From Cryphonectria parasitica EP155 (lineage: Eukaryota > Ascomycota > Sordariomycetes > Diaporthales > Cryphonectriaceae): 64,000 nt of DNA. Below the pieces are notes generated by a model, which made no database searches, had not been told where the DNA came from, and saw only the letters and a program-made list of their open reading frames with translations. The position numbers and the translations under genes were made by a program. Positions 34,103 through 45,424 of the stretch are shown here, in pieces; position 1 is the stretch's first letter, and each line of letters starts with the position of its first letter. Where the stretch lies: NCBI RefSeq assembly GCF_011745365.1, contig NW_024468912.1, forward strand, positions 1,612,001 to 1,676,000, read 5' to 3'.

Positions 34103-34110
34103 TGACGTCA
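34103..34110. promoter_or_regulatory. CRE-type palindrome TGACGTCA (second copy)
   Basis: Second perfect copy of the site at 33879; no adjacent gene start. Confidence 0.3.
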
Positions 34111-35666
34111 ACTGGGAGCAACTGATGTGGCAGCCAAAACGCAATGCAAAAGATCCACGCTGCACGTGTGGGGGGACCCTTGGATCGCCAACAACACATA
34201 CTGAATTGGATTATTTGCCTGGCAGACGACACCAATCCGTCCGTCAGCAAGCGGCCAAACAAGCCGAAAACGCCCGAGCATGTACACAAGAATACGTCGG
34301 AAAAGATGATCCGGAGCAGTTGTCGCCTCATGCTTACAGGCTGTTCTGTTTTTTTCCTTTTCGTTACATGTGTATGCCGCCCCCAACAGTCCCGCTAAGG
34401 CATCTCGTTCAAGCTGCACGACACCTCCTGTTAGTCACCTGCAGTCATCTCCCCAGGTGAAGGCATGCCCCACCGCGCTCGTTACGCACGTAGTAGGATC
34501 TCGGATCCATTAGTCGTGGGCGACGATCCTCGAATAATGATCTGATGTTTGCGTCATTGGTTGGTTGCCTGAATACAGCGGCCCGTTCCCGGCATTGCCT
34601 GTGGTGTTTAGGGTGCGAACTACAATGTGGGAAAACACACACCGATGTGTCATGTACTCATCCCTCTGCCTTCGCATTGGCAAGAGCCGCAAAGGCTCCC
34701 CCTACCGGACCGACATACTCCGTCCACGTGCTCATTTTTTGGAGGAGCTGTCCTTCTGTCTGTGAATCAGGAAGTTCTTGGCTCGTATCAGGCTTTGCAT
34801 GACGAGTGGTGGCATGTGACAGGTTCATTAACAGAAGTCCCGGGTCCATAACGTTCAAAAGAACTCGGCAGAGGTAGGTCATAGACCGATAGCAAAGGCC
34901 CTACCTCCGGCGTGTAATGGCATGGACTTGTGTAGGTTCTTGGTGGTGGCATTTTTTATACGAAGTCATGACTGATAATTTCCAAACAAAAATAACAGCT
35001 CGACCAGTGCAAGACTTCAACAGTCATCTCAATGCAAGGCAAGGTAGGAGAGGATCCAATGGAAAGTGTGTCATTATCACGTTGAGGCATCCTGATCAAA
35101 TGAGTTAGGTATCTTGTCAACGCGAAGCGTGAAAATGTATGTGGACAGTGGAAGAAGGAAGTACACAGTCAAGTCGAATGGGAAAATTTGGAACTTCATA
35201 AATCATTGTGGAATCCTCTACTAGAGAAGGTACTATTCGACAAAAAGAAACAGTAGTCACTGGCAAGTTATGAAAGGTGACCAAGGAATAGTATCTGCTT
35301 ATCTTCATAGACTAAATAGTTGGACAATCATCTATCAGGAAGAAACTTTCTATCATCCCATCATAAACTACTTTAGTACGTACTAAGTAGATACTGAAGT
35401 GGCTAAACCAAGAGCGAATGCCAAAGTGAGGAGTCCGAACTGTGATAATCCTCAAATCTTTCCAGCCAAACCCTTTTCAGTGCTTATTTCCAACTCAATA
35501 AAATTCATGATAATAATAATTACAACAAGAAAGGACTGTAGATATGGTTTTGAACCTGTAAACGACAACAATAATGACTTCTGAATTCACCGTTGCAACT
35601 CATCGCCTCTTTCTGATCTTCTTTTCCCCTTAGTGTTCTGCTCGACTTTCCCCAAAGAGTGATTTA

Positions 35667-36221
35667 TTAGAATCCCCCGTTGGGGTTGGGGTTAGGCTCT
35701 ACGAGGCCACCCTGGACAACAGGAGGAATCACGCTGACGCCCGTCGTGGCCGCATTAGCCTTATAGGCAGCCAAGGTGTTGGCAGAGTTGAAGTTCTGGT
35801 TGATCACACCGGCCATGCCGTTCTGGCAGTGGTCTCCTGTGGTCTGGGCGCAGTAGTACCAGATCGGGTCTGTGTCTTCCACCACAATCTGGAAGACATC
35901 AGGAGCCTGTCCAGAAGCTGTTGGCTGGAAGCCGCTGAAGAATGGCTCGTAAAGGTCGGCGTCAGGGACGCACGGCTTGGCGAAGGAGGACTGGGCAACG
36001 CTGTGGTTCTTGGGGAGGAAGTGCCATTCGACAATATCGCCAACCTCGGCCACGACGTTGTCCGGGTCGAAGATCAGCTGGCCGCCGAGACCGGCGACGA
36101 CTGAGTGCGTGACACCAGTGAGAGGGACGGTGCGAGAGGGGAGATCATGGCCGGTGGATGTAGGGGCAGCACGGGCAACCGCAGCCGCCACGATAGTCGA
36201 GATAAAAGTCTGAGTGTACAT
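35667..36221 (-). CDS. Secreted cupredoxin (plastocyanin-like) protein
   Basis: Single exon, 184 aa. The N-terminus MYTQTFISTIVAAAVARAAP is a signal peptide. The mature part reads as a fungal extracellular cupredoxin: FDPDNVVAEVGDIVEWHFLPKNHSV supplies copper ligand His73, and WYYCAQTTGDHCQNGMAGVI supplies Cys124, His131 and Met136, so all four type-1 copper ligands are present. The Asn/Pro/Gly-rich tail (EPNPNPNGGF) shows no GPI signal. It may carry electrons or act at the wall. A TATA box is about 150 bases upstream. Confidence 0.85.
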   Translation of the reverse strand: MYTQTFISTIVAAAVARAAPTSTGHDLPSRTVPLTGVTHSVVAGLGGQLIFDPDNVVAEVGDIVEWHFLPKNHSVAQSSFAKPCVPDADLYEPFFSGFQPTASGQAPDVFQIVVEDTDPIWYYCAQTTGDHCQNGMAGVINQNFNSANTLAAYKANAATTGVSVIPPVVQGGLVEPNPNPNGGF

Positions 36222-36372
36222 TGTGGATGGAGAGGGGAGTTGATTAGAATTTGAAATTTTGGAGAGGAAGATGATTCTTGTTGTTTTGAATATCGAGACT
36301 CAGATAATGGTTTGTTGTAATTGTGATGATGATGATGATTGAACAAACCCCAAAGCACGGCGGCAACGAGCG

Positions 36373-36381
36373 CCTTTTATA
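36373..36381 (-). promoter_or_regulatory. TATA box of the cupredoxin gene
   Basis: TATAAAAGG on the minus strand, about 150 bases upstream of the ATG at 36221. Confidence 0.5.
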
Positions 36382-36476
36382 TCCATCTTCAATGACATAT
36401 CACGACTTCAAAGCATATTACATATCCGATGACTTGCACGATCAACTCAGCATTTGCCTTCGGGATGGCTCTATCC

Positions 36477-36518
36477 GGCGGGCACGCGGAGGACATTCCT
36501 CCCGTGCTGGTGCCCGCC
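36477..36518. repeat. GC-rich nested inverted repeat
   Basis: GGCGGGCAC (36477-36485) pairs with GTGCCCGCC (36510-36518). Inside it GGAGG (36488-36492) pairs with CCTCC (36498-36502) over a five-base loop. It lies about 260 bases upstream of the cupredoxin start. Confidence 0.6.
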
Positions 36519-37131
36519 AGCGGGCTGAGGCGGAGCGCCGAAAGCGTACTGCGCCCCGTCAAGGCTGCAAAGCCCTTTTGGAAGGTGAGCACTATCATTA
36601 TAAGCTTCTCCGTAGTCCTGCCTTCTCGCGGCTATTTTTGGGGCCGTGATGGTCCAGCAACCATCATCTAGCGCCCAAGTAAGCGCACCCGCGGCTGATG
36701 GTAGAGCAACTGTTGCCTCACTATCGTAGGCATCAAAGGAGGTCTGGTGGCATGGACTTGGCACAGGCGCAAGAGGGCTTGTGCTCTACAGCTGCGTTGT
36801 GCCATTGGCAGAATTCGCAGTATGGCGGCCGCAAAGTCGGGCTTGTGACCTTGAAAGTTGCCTGACGTGATAATTCAGATTTCTAAGTTGCTGAGTCTGG
36901 AGTTTATGCGTGTGTCGTAAGCCCAAAGGATTCTATGAGAGCTGTGCTTACATAGGTATAGCATAGCGACATATTTCCTTGGGAGGGCAGAACATTGGCG
37001 TCAGAAGAACCAATTCTCATACACAAATATGTGGCGCAATGGGACATAGAAAGGCTGAAATCTGATTGATTTTGCAGAATAAATTGATCGGTCTCATCAG
37101 TTCATGCGCTGGCTCAAGCCCAAGGCTCGGC

Positions 37132-38368
37132 TCAGTAATCCGCCAAAGCCTCTTCAGTCCATTGCCACAGCCTCTTTGCAAAATCCTGACTGGTAGCTAC
37201 GTTGTCGAGCATACTGTTAGACTCTACACCGACAGGCATGTAGAATGCGCCATTGACCACCTCGCTTCTCGTCGCTCCTGCAGCTGCCCAGAGCTGGTTG
37301 AGCGCCCCTTGTTCAGGTTGCAAAAGGTTGATACCCTGCACCCAGCTCGTGGCATACACAAAAGTCTTCTTGACTCGGTTTAAGTCATTGACAAGATCAG
37401 TTACCACGACACCAGGGTGTACTGAGACAGCGAGAATAGAAGGGTTGCGCCTGGCGAACTCAGCTGCGTAGACGACATTGGCAAGCTTTGATTGTCTGGT
37501 CGATTTGAGTCAGCAATGGCGATATGTCACATTTTCGAACGCAAGATGTAAGCCTTGACTTGAGACTGACCCATATCGAATCCATGAGCCTCCAGTCGAC
37601 TCTTGTGTCGTACGGACTCGATCAAAGTCAACTCCCTGCTTCGGATGGCCCCTCCATCCGGTACTGGTCAGACAAACCAGTCTCACATCCGAGTTTGGGT
37701 CCTCCGCTGTCTTCAAAAGGACAGGAGTGAGCTGACGAATCATCAATGCGTGCTGTTTCGCTGTCAGAGTACTGGTCCTCTATAAAGGAGAGGAGCCAAT
37801 GCATAAAGCTGTGCTTGTAAAGGATGGAATTGAGTAGTCGGGTGAATGGCGCTCCTCAAAAAGACACTCGGCCACCTGTTCCTATCTAAGAAAACACAAT
37901 GATGATGTGGAAGACGTACTGCGAGATGGTTGATGCCGAACTGCACTTCGAAGCCATCCTTGGTAAGCTCAGGCGGCTTTGCCATAACGCCAGCATTACA
38001 CATCATGATGTCAAGTCTGTCATGAGTGAACCCCTGATCAATAGCGGTTCTTACGGAGCTCAGAGAGGTCATGTCCATTTGTAAGAACGACAGAGAAGCC
38101 GAAGGTTGCGCTGCTTTGATGTTTCTGACAAGGGCGTCAGCTGCCGAGGAGTTACGACCAGTGAAATATATGTGCCGCGGTGAGTGCTTGGCCAGTGCTT
38201 TCACGGACTCAGCCCCAAGTCCAGCAGTTCCTACGACATTGTTAGCAAGTAATCACGTATTCCATTCGTGTAAAACTACCTACCTCCTGTAATGAAGATG
38301 ACTTTTCCTTCGAGGGATGGGATATCCCTCTCTGGGTTGAAATTTGTTTGGCCCTTGAGCTGACCCAT
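37132..38368 (-). CDS. Short-chain dehydrogenase/reductase
   Basis: Four minus-strand exons, 38284-38368, 37920-38230, 37571-37752 and 37132-37495, join in phase to 313 aa. Classical SDR features are the nucleotide motif TGGTAGLG (27-34), CNAG (Asn107-Ala-Gly), LTSTG with Ser162, and the catalytic pair Tyr192 and Lys196 in RYGQSK. The set matches retinol-dehydrogenase/WWOX-like fungal SDRs that reduce or oxidise small carbonyls with NAD(P)H; the substrate is unknown. No signal peptide is seen, so probably cytosolic. The third acceptor is a CAG lying seven bases beyond a nearer CAG that would break the frame. TATAAAG lies about 100 bases upstream (38469-38475). Confidence 0.92.
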
Positions 38369-39135
38369 GGCTGTAGCTGCTAGTAGTGTTGGTACTCTTC
38401 CAAAAGTTGAGACACAAGTGATGTGAAATGGCAGTAATGCGAGTTGAGATTTGGGCCGGCGAAGCCAACTTTATAGTATTCAAACTCAGTACCCATGCCG
38501 ATACCTCGAGCTGCTGATCAATGAATCAAAATTAATTCGATCAGCCTTGTAAGCCGGTTGCATGTATCCTATTTCCATAGTGGGTTGAGGCATTGTCGGG
38601 TTTACTGCAATGCACATGGGGAGACTATGAACCGCATTCCGTTAGCGGCTTGTAAGCCAGTTGCATAAACGCGGGCCGGGGTTGAATTCGTTGGACTCGA
38701 TGATGACAGCGAGGTATTTGGTCCCACTCAGCTTCCGAGAGGGTCCGTACTTACAGGAAAGGATTCGGCATGATTTCGACAGGTAACTTTGACCTACGTC
38801 GTAAGAAATATCCTGGACATATCAAAGCACAGACGCAGATTCAGGATCATCGGTGTTTGAGCACGATTATCGTATTGGACACTGATTGTGAAATAAGGCT
38901 GACAATTCGAAGAAACGTGGGTACAAGACCTGATAAACATGTAAAACAAGAAATTCCCGCTGATTTCCATTCCCAGTGCGATCCCTCCGAGTAAATGACC
39001 CCAACACAAAGAAGAATGAAAGAGAAAAAGAGCAGAAAAAAAAGAATTCAAAACCCAAACCAAGTAGAATTCATATAATCCAAATCCCGAGAAGTCAAAT
39101 GAGCGGTATCGTGATTGTCCTGTCAGCAACTGGCA
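38369..39135. other. Intergenic between SDR and C2H2 genes
   Basis: No supported gene. It contains the SDR promoter and an A-rich stretch near 39015-39060. Confidence 0.5.
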
Positions 39136-40517
39136 TCAAGTACCAGCCTCCTTCGTAGAGTCTACTTTACGAGGTCGTGCTGGGCATGACCGCTCCTGAT
39201 GTCTTGGCAAATTGGCTTTCTTCGTAAGTATCTTGCCGCAAAGACCGCACTCGGCTTCAGGTTTAGGGAAGCCTCTTGCAATTGCATGCGCACGATGGGA
39301 AACCCAGCAGTGTTGTTGCATATCATTATTTGTTGCATAGCCATTGCCCTGCACTGCTCGAGGGCACAGGCTAATCTCGCAGAGGATGGGCTTTGTATGG
39401 ATCAAATAGTGCTTTCTGTTTGACAAAGGAGAGAGAGATAAATTCGTCAGCCTCGAATCCAAATTCAGGTGTTTCACAGAACAAGATCGGCATGCTTACT
39501 TCAGGCTACTCTTCATTCCGTATTGCTTTGATCCGCAATTGGGAAATGGGCATTGGTATGGTGGACCACTGACACCTTCGATATCCTCCATGGATGGGCT
39601 TGTCTCGGCTGGTGGTTCGATAGCCATTGCGGAAGATGTTGCCTCTTGCAGATCAACATTGATCATGTCAAGATGCCGAGATATGGGGTCGAAGTCTGGC
39701 TCTGTGGCCGCCGTGTGGCTCAGTTGCCATGCGTTATCATAACTCTCTTGGGCAGGTTCCAGCGTGAAGTCGTGCTGCAGGTCGCTAAATTCGAAGTCCT
39801 CAGACCCCGTGACAAAGGGAGCGGGAGGACTCTAAGAGTCCTGAACTGAATCCCCGTCGAACATAAAGTTCGCAGGGCCAGGGAAGGAAGAGGTAGTCAC
39901 GGGGATGATGGGGTCGTAAGAATTATCGAGCGTGCCTGCAATGGTGCCAGGAGCCGCGCTGCACTGGGCAAGATACCCAAACTGGTTGTCAAATAGAGTT
40001 GGATCCAGATAAAACTCCGGGCTCTGCATATGACTGGCCGAGTCGAGACTGTCATCGGTGCGGCACCGATCAAGTGGAGGCAGCGTAGCGTCAGAGACGG
40101 TAGAGGTGTTGCCTGGCGAAGTTCCCGCCTCCAGAACAGAGTGTTGTACAAGTGCTAGAGGAACTTGAGAAGGAGGAGAAGACGGCATGTCTGTGAAGCT
40201 GGAGGGTCTATAGTTGTCGACCCCATCCTCCATCAAGCTGGGGTAATCATCGCTTCCAAACGCGAACATGTCCATGACTGCTTCGGTGGGTAAGCATAAT
40301 TGATTTCAGGGGAAGCTAAAGCAAGAGTCCGGCCACCTGGTAACCAACCTGGAGGGGACCGCCCGGCATTCGGTTCAAAGGACATCCAAGCAATGTCATC
40401 CTCGAAACTCGTCACACTGTCTAACATATTCTGATGCATGGTAGTATCAGGAGTAGTGAGTCCGGCCAGGTCATGATACCAAGTCATGGACTCATCATCA
40501 GACGTAGTTTCTTCCAT
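39136..40517 (-). CDS. C2H2 zinc-finger transcription factor
   Basis: Four minus-strand exons, 40349-40517, 39901-40277, 39500-39831 and 39136-39415, give 385 aa. An acidic Ser/Asp-rich N-terminal region, likely an activation domain, precedes three C-terminal fingers. Finger 1 uses Cys276, Cys281, His295 and His299. Finger 2 uses Cys305, Cys310, His328 and His333. Finger 3 uses Cys349, Cys352, His365 and Cys370, a C2HC variant. The intron at 39832-39900 is 69 bases, divisible by three, and contains an in-frame TAG, so retention would truncate before the fingers. The start at MEETTSDDES is conservative: the frame is open and protein-like upstream to about 40670. The first donor (GTTGGT) has an alternative (GTGGCC) in the same phase. 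Confidence 0.78.
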
Positions 40518-41195
40518 TGTCAATGAGTCGTCAGTAGCAGCGGTGGCAAGCGGTGGCAGCGACAGAGTAGACCTGCTATCATCAGCGCGTGGGGTTGAAG
40601 AAGAAGGAAAGGAGGGAAGCCCAAGTCCGTTGTCAAGTGCGGAGCCGGAGGGGTGATACAAATGTGGGATGTGGGCTCAACCAAGCAGCTGAATCCGACC
40701 CCACTTCCATCTGCAGGAGGCCTTCCACCAGAGCATGGGCTCCCATGCGTCAGCTGCCAATGTGCAATTATTGTTTTCTTGTTGGGAGGTATATAATTAG
40801 ATTTTGTTGCTTGGACGTACCGGGCACTAGCCTTTTTGCACCATGTTTTCCTCATACCAGACCTTTGCAAGCATCTTGATCTGGTTAGCATGCTGCCATG
40901 GTACTGATTCTATCACACCGATAACCTGCTGATCAGAAGCATTCCTGAGTGCTCAACATTTCAGCCCGTCTCCCTCATTTGTGCACATTCTCACCTGCAT
41001 ATGGACCTTGGGCTCAAGATAACGGCATTGTGTCTTCTCGTCAGGTTTAGGCTCTTTCCATTCGGTCTAGGTACTGTTTCTGAGCTCACATGATGGCGTA
41101 GTTGAGACGAACTAAACATAATTCCAGTAATCTGCCTAGTCGCATCACCAAGTAGCAGGCACAGATAGCTTGCTAAACGAGGCCTGGCCGTTATC
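40518..41195. other. Divergent promoter region
   Basis: Lies between the C2H2 factor and the deaminase. The part next to the C2H2 gene (to about 40670) may still be coding, as its frame stays Ser/Pro-rich and open. No other gene is seen. Confidence 0.4.
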
Positions 41196-42794
41196 ATGGA
41201 CGACACCATTGTTGAAGTGAAACGGTCAAGGTCAATGCCGAAGAAGGAACCGTCGAACAAGAAAACAAGTATGCGGAATTCACATCTGCCGTCTCCGATC
41301 GGGAAGGACCTTCGGCATCGCTTCTACACAGCCGTGGTGTTTCTCAAGGCCGTCACGCACGCGTATGCAAAGAACAGACAGCCTGCCTCCCAGGACCCAA
41401 CATGGCAGAGCGACAACTGCTTTGAGGTCAAATATCAGAACTTCTTGAACAGGTTAAGCCAGTTCTGCGACGTCAAGCTCGGCGGCGATTCCGTCACTGC
41501 CTTCACCGTGCTAGACATGCAGGACCGCGTTCAGTACCGGTTTGCATGCAACAGGATGAACAATAGCCGCCTCGAGAGGATCTCCAAGTTCGTGTCGGAT
41601 CTGCTGGCGACCTTGAAAAATACTACCACGCCAAGGCAACAGCTCGAACGGGTGTTGACAAAAGTACTGACACATTGCCGGACACGAATCCACAGCTATT
41701 TAACTGCTCTGACGAAAGCCTGTCGAGCCTGCATCGAGACTAGGCCGGCAGACAGGAGGACTCTCGAGCAGCTAAACGCACTGAGAACCGCAGCCTCTGA
41801 AGCCGACTTCAAGAGGCTCGACGAGGACACCTGTGAGACGCCATTCTAAAGTGTGGTGAACAGCCAGTAAAGCATGACCGATACTAACAACTTGTGTCTT
41901 GGGTGTTTTTTTCTAGTTGCCCAGCGTTGTAGACCTCTGCTGGATCTCATACACACGTACACCAGCGACGCCAATGCCACCATCCTCACCGAAAGAATGA
42001 CCCACAGCAGCATGACCCAGAGCTCAAGCTGCTGGTCGGAGCTGCGGCACCATGCCGGAAGGCTCCGCTCCTACGATCTAGGCGTTGAGGCGCTGCTGGT
42101 GGCGGCCGAGACGTTCCCAGCTCTCTTCGACAACCACGAGGTGGTCTTTGTCCGGTCGTCTGCGCCTGACGAGAACCCCGTTGACAAGAATAAGGACATC
42201 AAGGCCGAGAGGATCCTCCGCACGATGACACAGAACCAAGACATGGCACTCTATTACAACAGCCTCGTACAGGACGCGAGGTCCCTGAACCTGGACGACG
42301 TGATCCAGGAAATGGTCAGCGACGAGACGTTCCAGCCCATTGTCCACGCGGAGCTGCTCGTGCTCCAGTCCCTCGAGCGGGAGGGGCTGGTCCACCCGTC
42401 CAACTTCTTCAACGCGTGGAGGTATATCGGCTCCAGCAAGCCGACCTGCCGGCTCTGCCACTACTACTTTCAGAGGCAGAATGGCGGGTTCCACGTCCGC
42501 CCCACGCACGGCAATATATATATCAACTGGAAGCCGCCCGACCTGTTCAAGAAGGACGGCGAGACGGCACTGAAGGCGAGGCACGACATGTTGAATAGCA
42601 TGGTCATCCCGATCCGTGCCGAGGCGCTCAGGACGCTGGCCGAGAAGGTGCCCCGGGGAAAGCAGCACGACTCGACCACGGGCATGACGTCCCGCGCATT
42701 CGGCGTGCTGGATCGAGGAGCTGGGCTGGCTGACGTGGACGTGGACGTGGACGCGGTAGTGGACGACGACATGGAGACATCGTTTGAAGACTAA
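41196..42794 (+). CDS. OTT_1508-like nucleic-acid/nucleotide deaminase family protein
   Basis: Two exons, 41196-41832 and 41917-42794, with an intron bearing a perfect TACTAAC branch and TTTTTTCTAG acceptor, give 504 aa. The N-terminal half is helical and basic. The C-terminal half has the zinc-binding core of the cytidine-deaminase-like fold: HAELLVLQ (His356-Ala-Glu358), then SKPTCRLCHYYF with Cys390 and Cys393. This arrangement, with an N-terminal helical region, is that of the OTT_1508 deaminase family (PF14441), common as large expansions in fungi. All catalytic positions are present. The substrate is unknown; relatives are suspected of modifying nucleic acids in conflict. A short Asp-Val repeat (DVDVDVDAVVDDD) ends the protein. 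No signal peptide. Confidence 0.8.
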
Positions 42795-43893
42795 ACAGGA
42801 GAGAGAGGAGAACATGACAACAAGAAGGGAAAAAAAAGAAGAAGATACCGGGCCAACCGCTTCTTCTCACACGGCTCCATGATCAACCTGGCCCAACTGT
42901 GTCTCGAAAGGGTACAGCGGTGTAAAGTACGCTGGATGTTGCGGTGGTGCTGATACACAAAACCTGAGCCGTCTTTGCCGTCCTCGGCGACGAGGATGGA
43001 TCTCATGGAGCCGAGGACGCCGTTCCAAGGCTGACACTATTGTTCTCGCCTGTGAGTGTGGCAGCCACACATACAACCCTCACCGCTGCGGCCCGTGTGT
43101 TGAGACATAAACGCCTCCTTCGGCACAGAAGCTGGGCTGCCGCGTGGAAGTGGCTTGCTAGTCGGCTTGATGAGACAAGAATTCCGACATGTTGCTTTTT
43201 GCTTTTCTTCTTTTTTGTCACACCACAATTGCATGGTGCTCGACAAGACCTTATCCTGTTTGCCCTCATTTGTTTCTCATAGTTGAGGCTGCTTGCGGGT
43301 CCCGCAGCAAGATAACCAATGAAGTCATGAATTGGGCGTCCCCCCCCCCCCCCCAAACTCCACAATCTTTCTCCTCTCGCCAGAAGCAACTCTTCTTAGG
43401 CCTCGATTTCCTGGCCGTCTTTGGTGTTGCTGCGGTCGGTACAGTAACGTTGTATTCCGATACGCGCCACGAGGTGGTACTCAACGAGTCTTAGCACCCT
43501 GGCCTGGGTCTGGGGAGTGTGTGTGCTGTCATACTTCGTATTAGCCTAGTTGACATCTTCAGCACGTTACGCCGGTCTCTAGGCTGCAGCTATTTGCTCA
43601 GCTCGGACCTCTAGTCCGGGACGATCTCATACGGTTGTGGGATTTAAACATGGCCAAGGTGAGGAATCAATGTGTGATGTAATGATGGAAAGTCGTGCCG
43701 TGTGATGTCCCCCGTTCGTCTTGAGCATACTTAAATACACGATATTCCTCACGATGATTCCAACTCCCTCGCAAGTACTCGTAATTGAGTGAGTTATATT
43801 ATTCCAGGACCCCTATAAGTAGCGATATTCGACAAGGGACTCCAGTCTGAGAACTCTACAGTAATCCTACTCGTCCAGCATTCAATCTTCATT
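42795..43893. other. Intergenic with a C15 tract
   Basis: Frames here are fragmentary on both strands. A C15 homopolymer lies at 43340-43354. A TATAAG element at 43815-43820 is well placed for the downstream secreted-protein gene. Confidence 0.5.
43340..43354. repeat. Homopolymer C15
   Basis: Run of 15 C on the plus strand. Confidence 0.9.
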
Positions 43894-44782
43894 ATGTACA
43901 AATGCACCGCCATCCTCCTCCTTTCGTGCCTGCGCCTATCCAGAGCAAAATTTATCAACCACCGACAACGTCTCACACCGCCACCAGAATGCGACGTCAT
44001 CCCCGTCTGGGAGGTGACCACCTTTGAATGGTTCAACTCGTCTCACAACCTAGACTGCGCCGACGAGTCTAACGTCCGTGAGTTTCTCTCTCCTCCATCC
44101 TCCCCACACCCCGCCCCCCAGCGGGCACCCGGGACGAAGAGAGAGGAGAAAAAAGAGGACACGCCCACTCTAACCTCTCAAGGAAAAAAACCAGCCAACG
44201 TCTGCATAAACAGCACCGCCTCAGGCCAAGCAATCCCCTGCGACAGCAACGCCGGCCCTTGCCTCGAATGCGGCCTCGAAGCATGCCTCGTCGGCCTCCC
44301 CTTGCAGCCGGCCGGCTATGGCCCCCCGGACAACATTACCATCGGCATCGCCTCCACGTACCCGTGGTACTCGAGCTGCGCCGAGACGAACCCACAGGCC
44401 ATTCGTCGTTGGGAGGTCGGTGACGGTATTGTGTTTTGTGGCGGGGTAGCATATTATGTAAACTTGTGAGTTTGATGAGACCCCTTCTTTGTCTGCAAAT
44501 ATCAATGTACCAATATCCGCGTTGGCCTTGTTCATGACTGATGTATACCTCTTCTTCCTGTTGGGGCACAGTATTGGTGATAGCAACTCAGCTGTTGGCC
44601 CTGGACATATTGACTTTGACCCTATCACTTCGTGGGATTGTACAAATGGGAGCACTATCACGGCTAGTGGGAGCGTGGACTTTGAAATCGCCTGCACGAG
44701 GGATGCGTATAACAACGCCACCTGCGTGATCCCTGCGAACAAGACGGTCATCATCCCAATCCTGTCGTACACCATTGACTAG
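43894..44782 (+). CDS. Secreted cysteine-rich protein, unknown function
   Basis: Three exons, 43894-44077, 44195-44465 and 44572-44782, in consistent phase, give 221 aa. The N-terminus MYKCTAILLLSCLRLSRA is a signal peptide. The mature protein is cysteine-rich and Asn-glycosylated, with paired cysteines in the order LDCADES, VCINSTASG, IPCDSNAGPCLECGLEACL, YSSCAETN, VFCGGV, WDCTNGS, IACTRD and ATCVIP. Such patterns occur in small secreted proteins of plant-associated and saprobic fungi; I recognise no named family. The first intron has a second possible acceptor (AAG, 44182) that I judged weaker. A TATAAG sequence lies about 80 bases upstream. Confidence 0.75.
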
Positions 44783-45424
44783 GACCGATTGTTGGAGAGT
44801 TCTCAGAGTTAGGATCTGTGGCCATGATGTGGTAAAGGGGACCAGGTCATTGTAGTGAGTAGGGGATCAGGGCATTGAACCTCAAGCTCCCGACAATCAA
44901 CCACACACGACTAGTATGTAAAGCACACATACAACAGACAGACCAGATTTTCAAGATCTCCACGAACCCCCATTACATGATCCTTTGGTTGTGCGTCCCC
45001 TTTTCTGGTTGTGCCTGCTCCAAAGAGATGGCACTCGCAATAAACCATCGTCATCGTTTCTCAATCGAGGAATCGGACATCCGGAGGAAGGCTTGCTGCG
45101 CGTCGCTAGAACAATGGATTGTGCGACTTTTTTTTTTTTTTAATTATTCCCAAAACTGGTGCGTCCCATGGATGATAGATGCTCGCTTCCTCTTGTTCCT
45201 GAACAAAGACATCAGTCCATCAAATAACGCACTTCGCTTCTGACTTCAGCTTCAAAAGACGGTGCTTCCGAACCACGCCAGCTCAGCCACCAGATATATA
45301 TATGACCGCTTAAAAAGAAAAGGAAAATCGAAAAAAGAGATCCCAAACCTTTCCAACCCAACCCAACCAATCGTCAGTCGCTCGCTACCCGACTAACTCA
45401 TTCGTTTCATTGTGCCTCCGTCAA
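44783..45424. other. Convergent 3' intergenic
   Basis: Spacer between the cysteine-rich secreted protein and the Zn2Cys6 gene. It contains a T14 run near 45128 and no gene. Confidence 0.5.

Larger units (their letters stand above)
33075..35666. other. Gene-poor intergenic region
   Basis: Frames on both strands at 33370-33762 and 33954-34460 lack motifs. Two perfect TGACGTCA palindromes (CRE/ATF type) occur at 33879-33886 and 34103-34110. The right third is AT-rich. Confidence 0.5.
36222..37131. other. Upstream region of the cupredoxin gene
   Basis: Contains the TATA box and GC-rich inverted repeat listed separately, and a short GAT/ATG trinucleotide run near 36325. No gene supported. Confidence 0.5.

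Noticed and set aside
42078..42815. 245-codon minus-strand frame
   Set aside because: Antisense of the deaminase second exon, whose HAE and CxxC motifs are in the sense frame.
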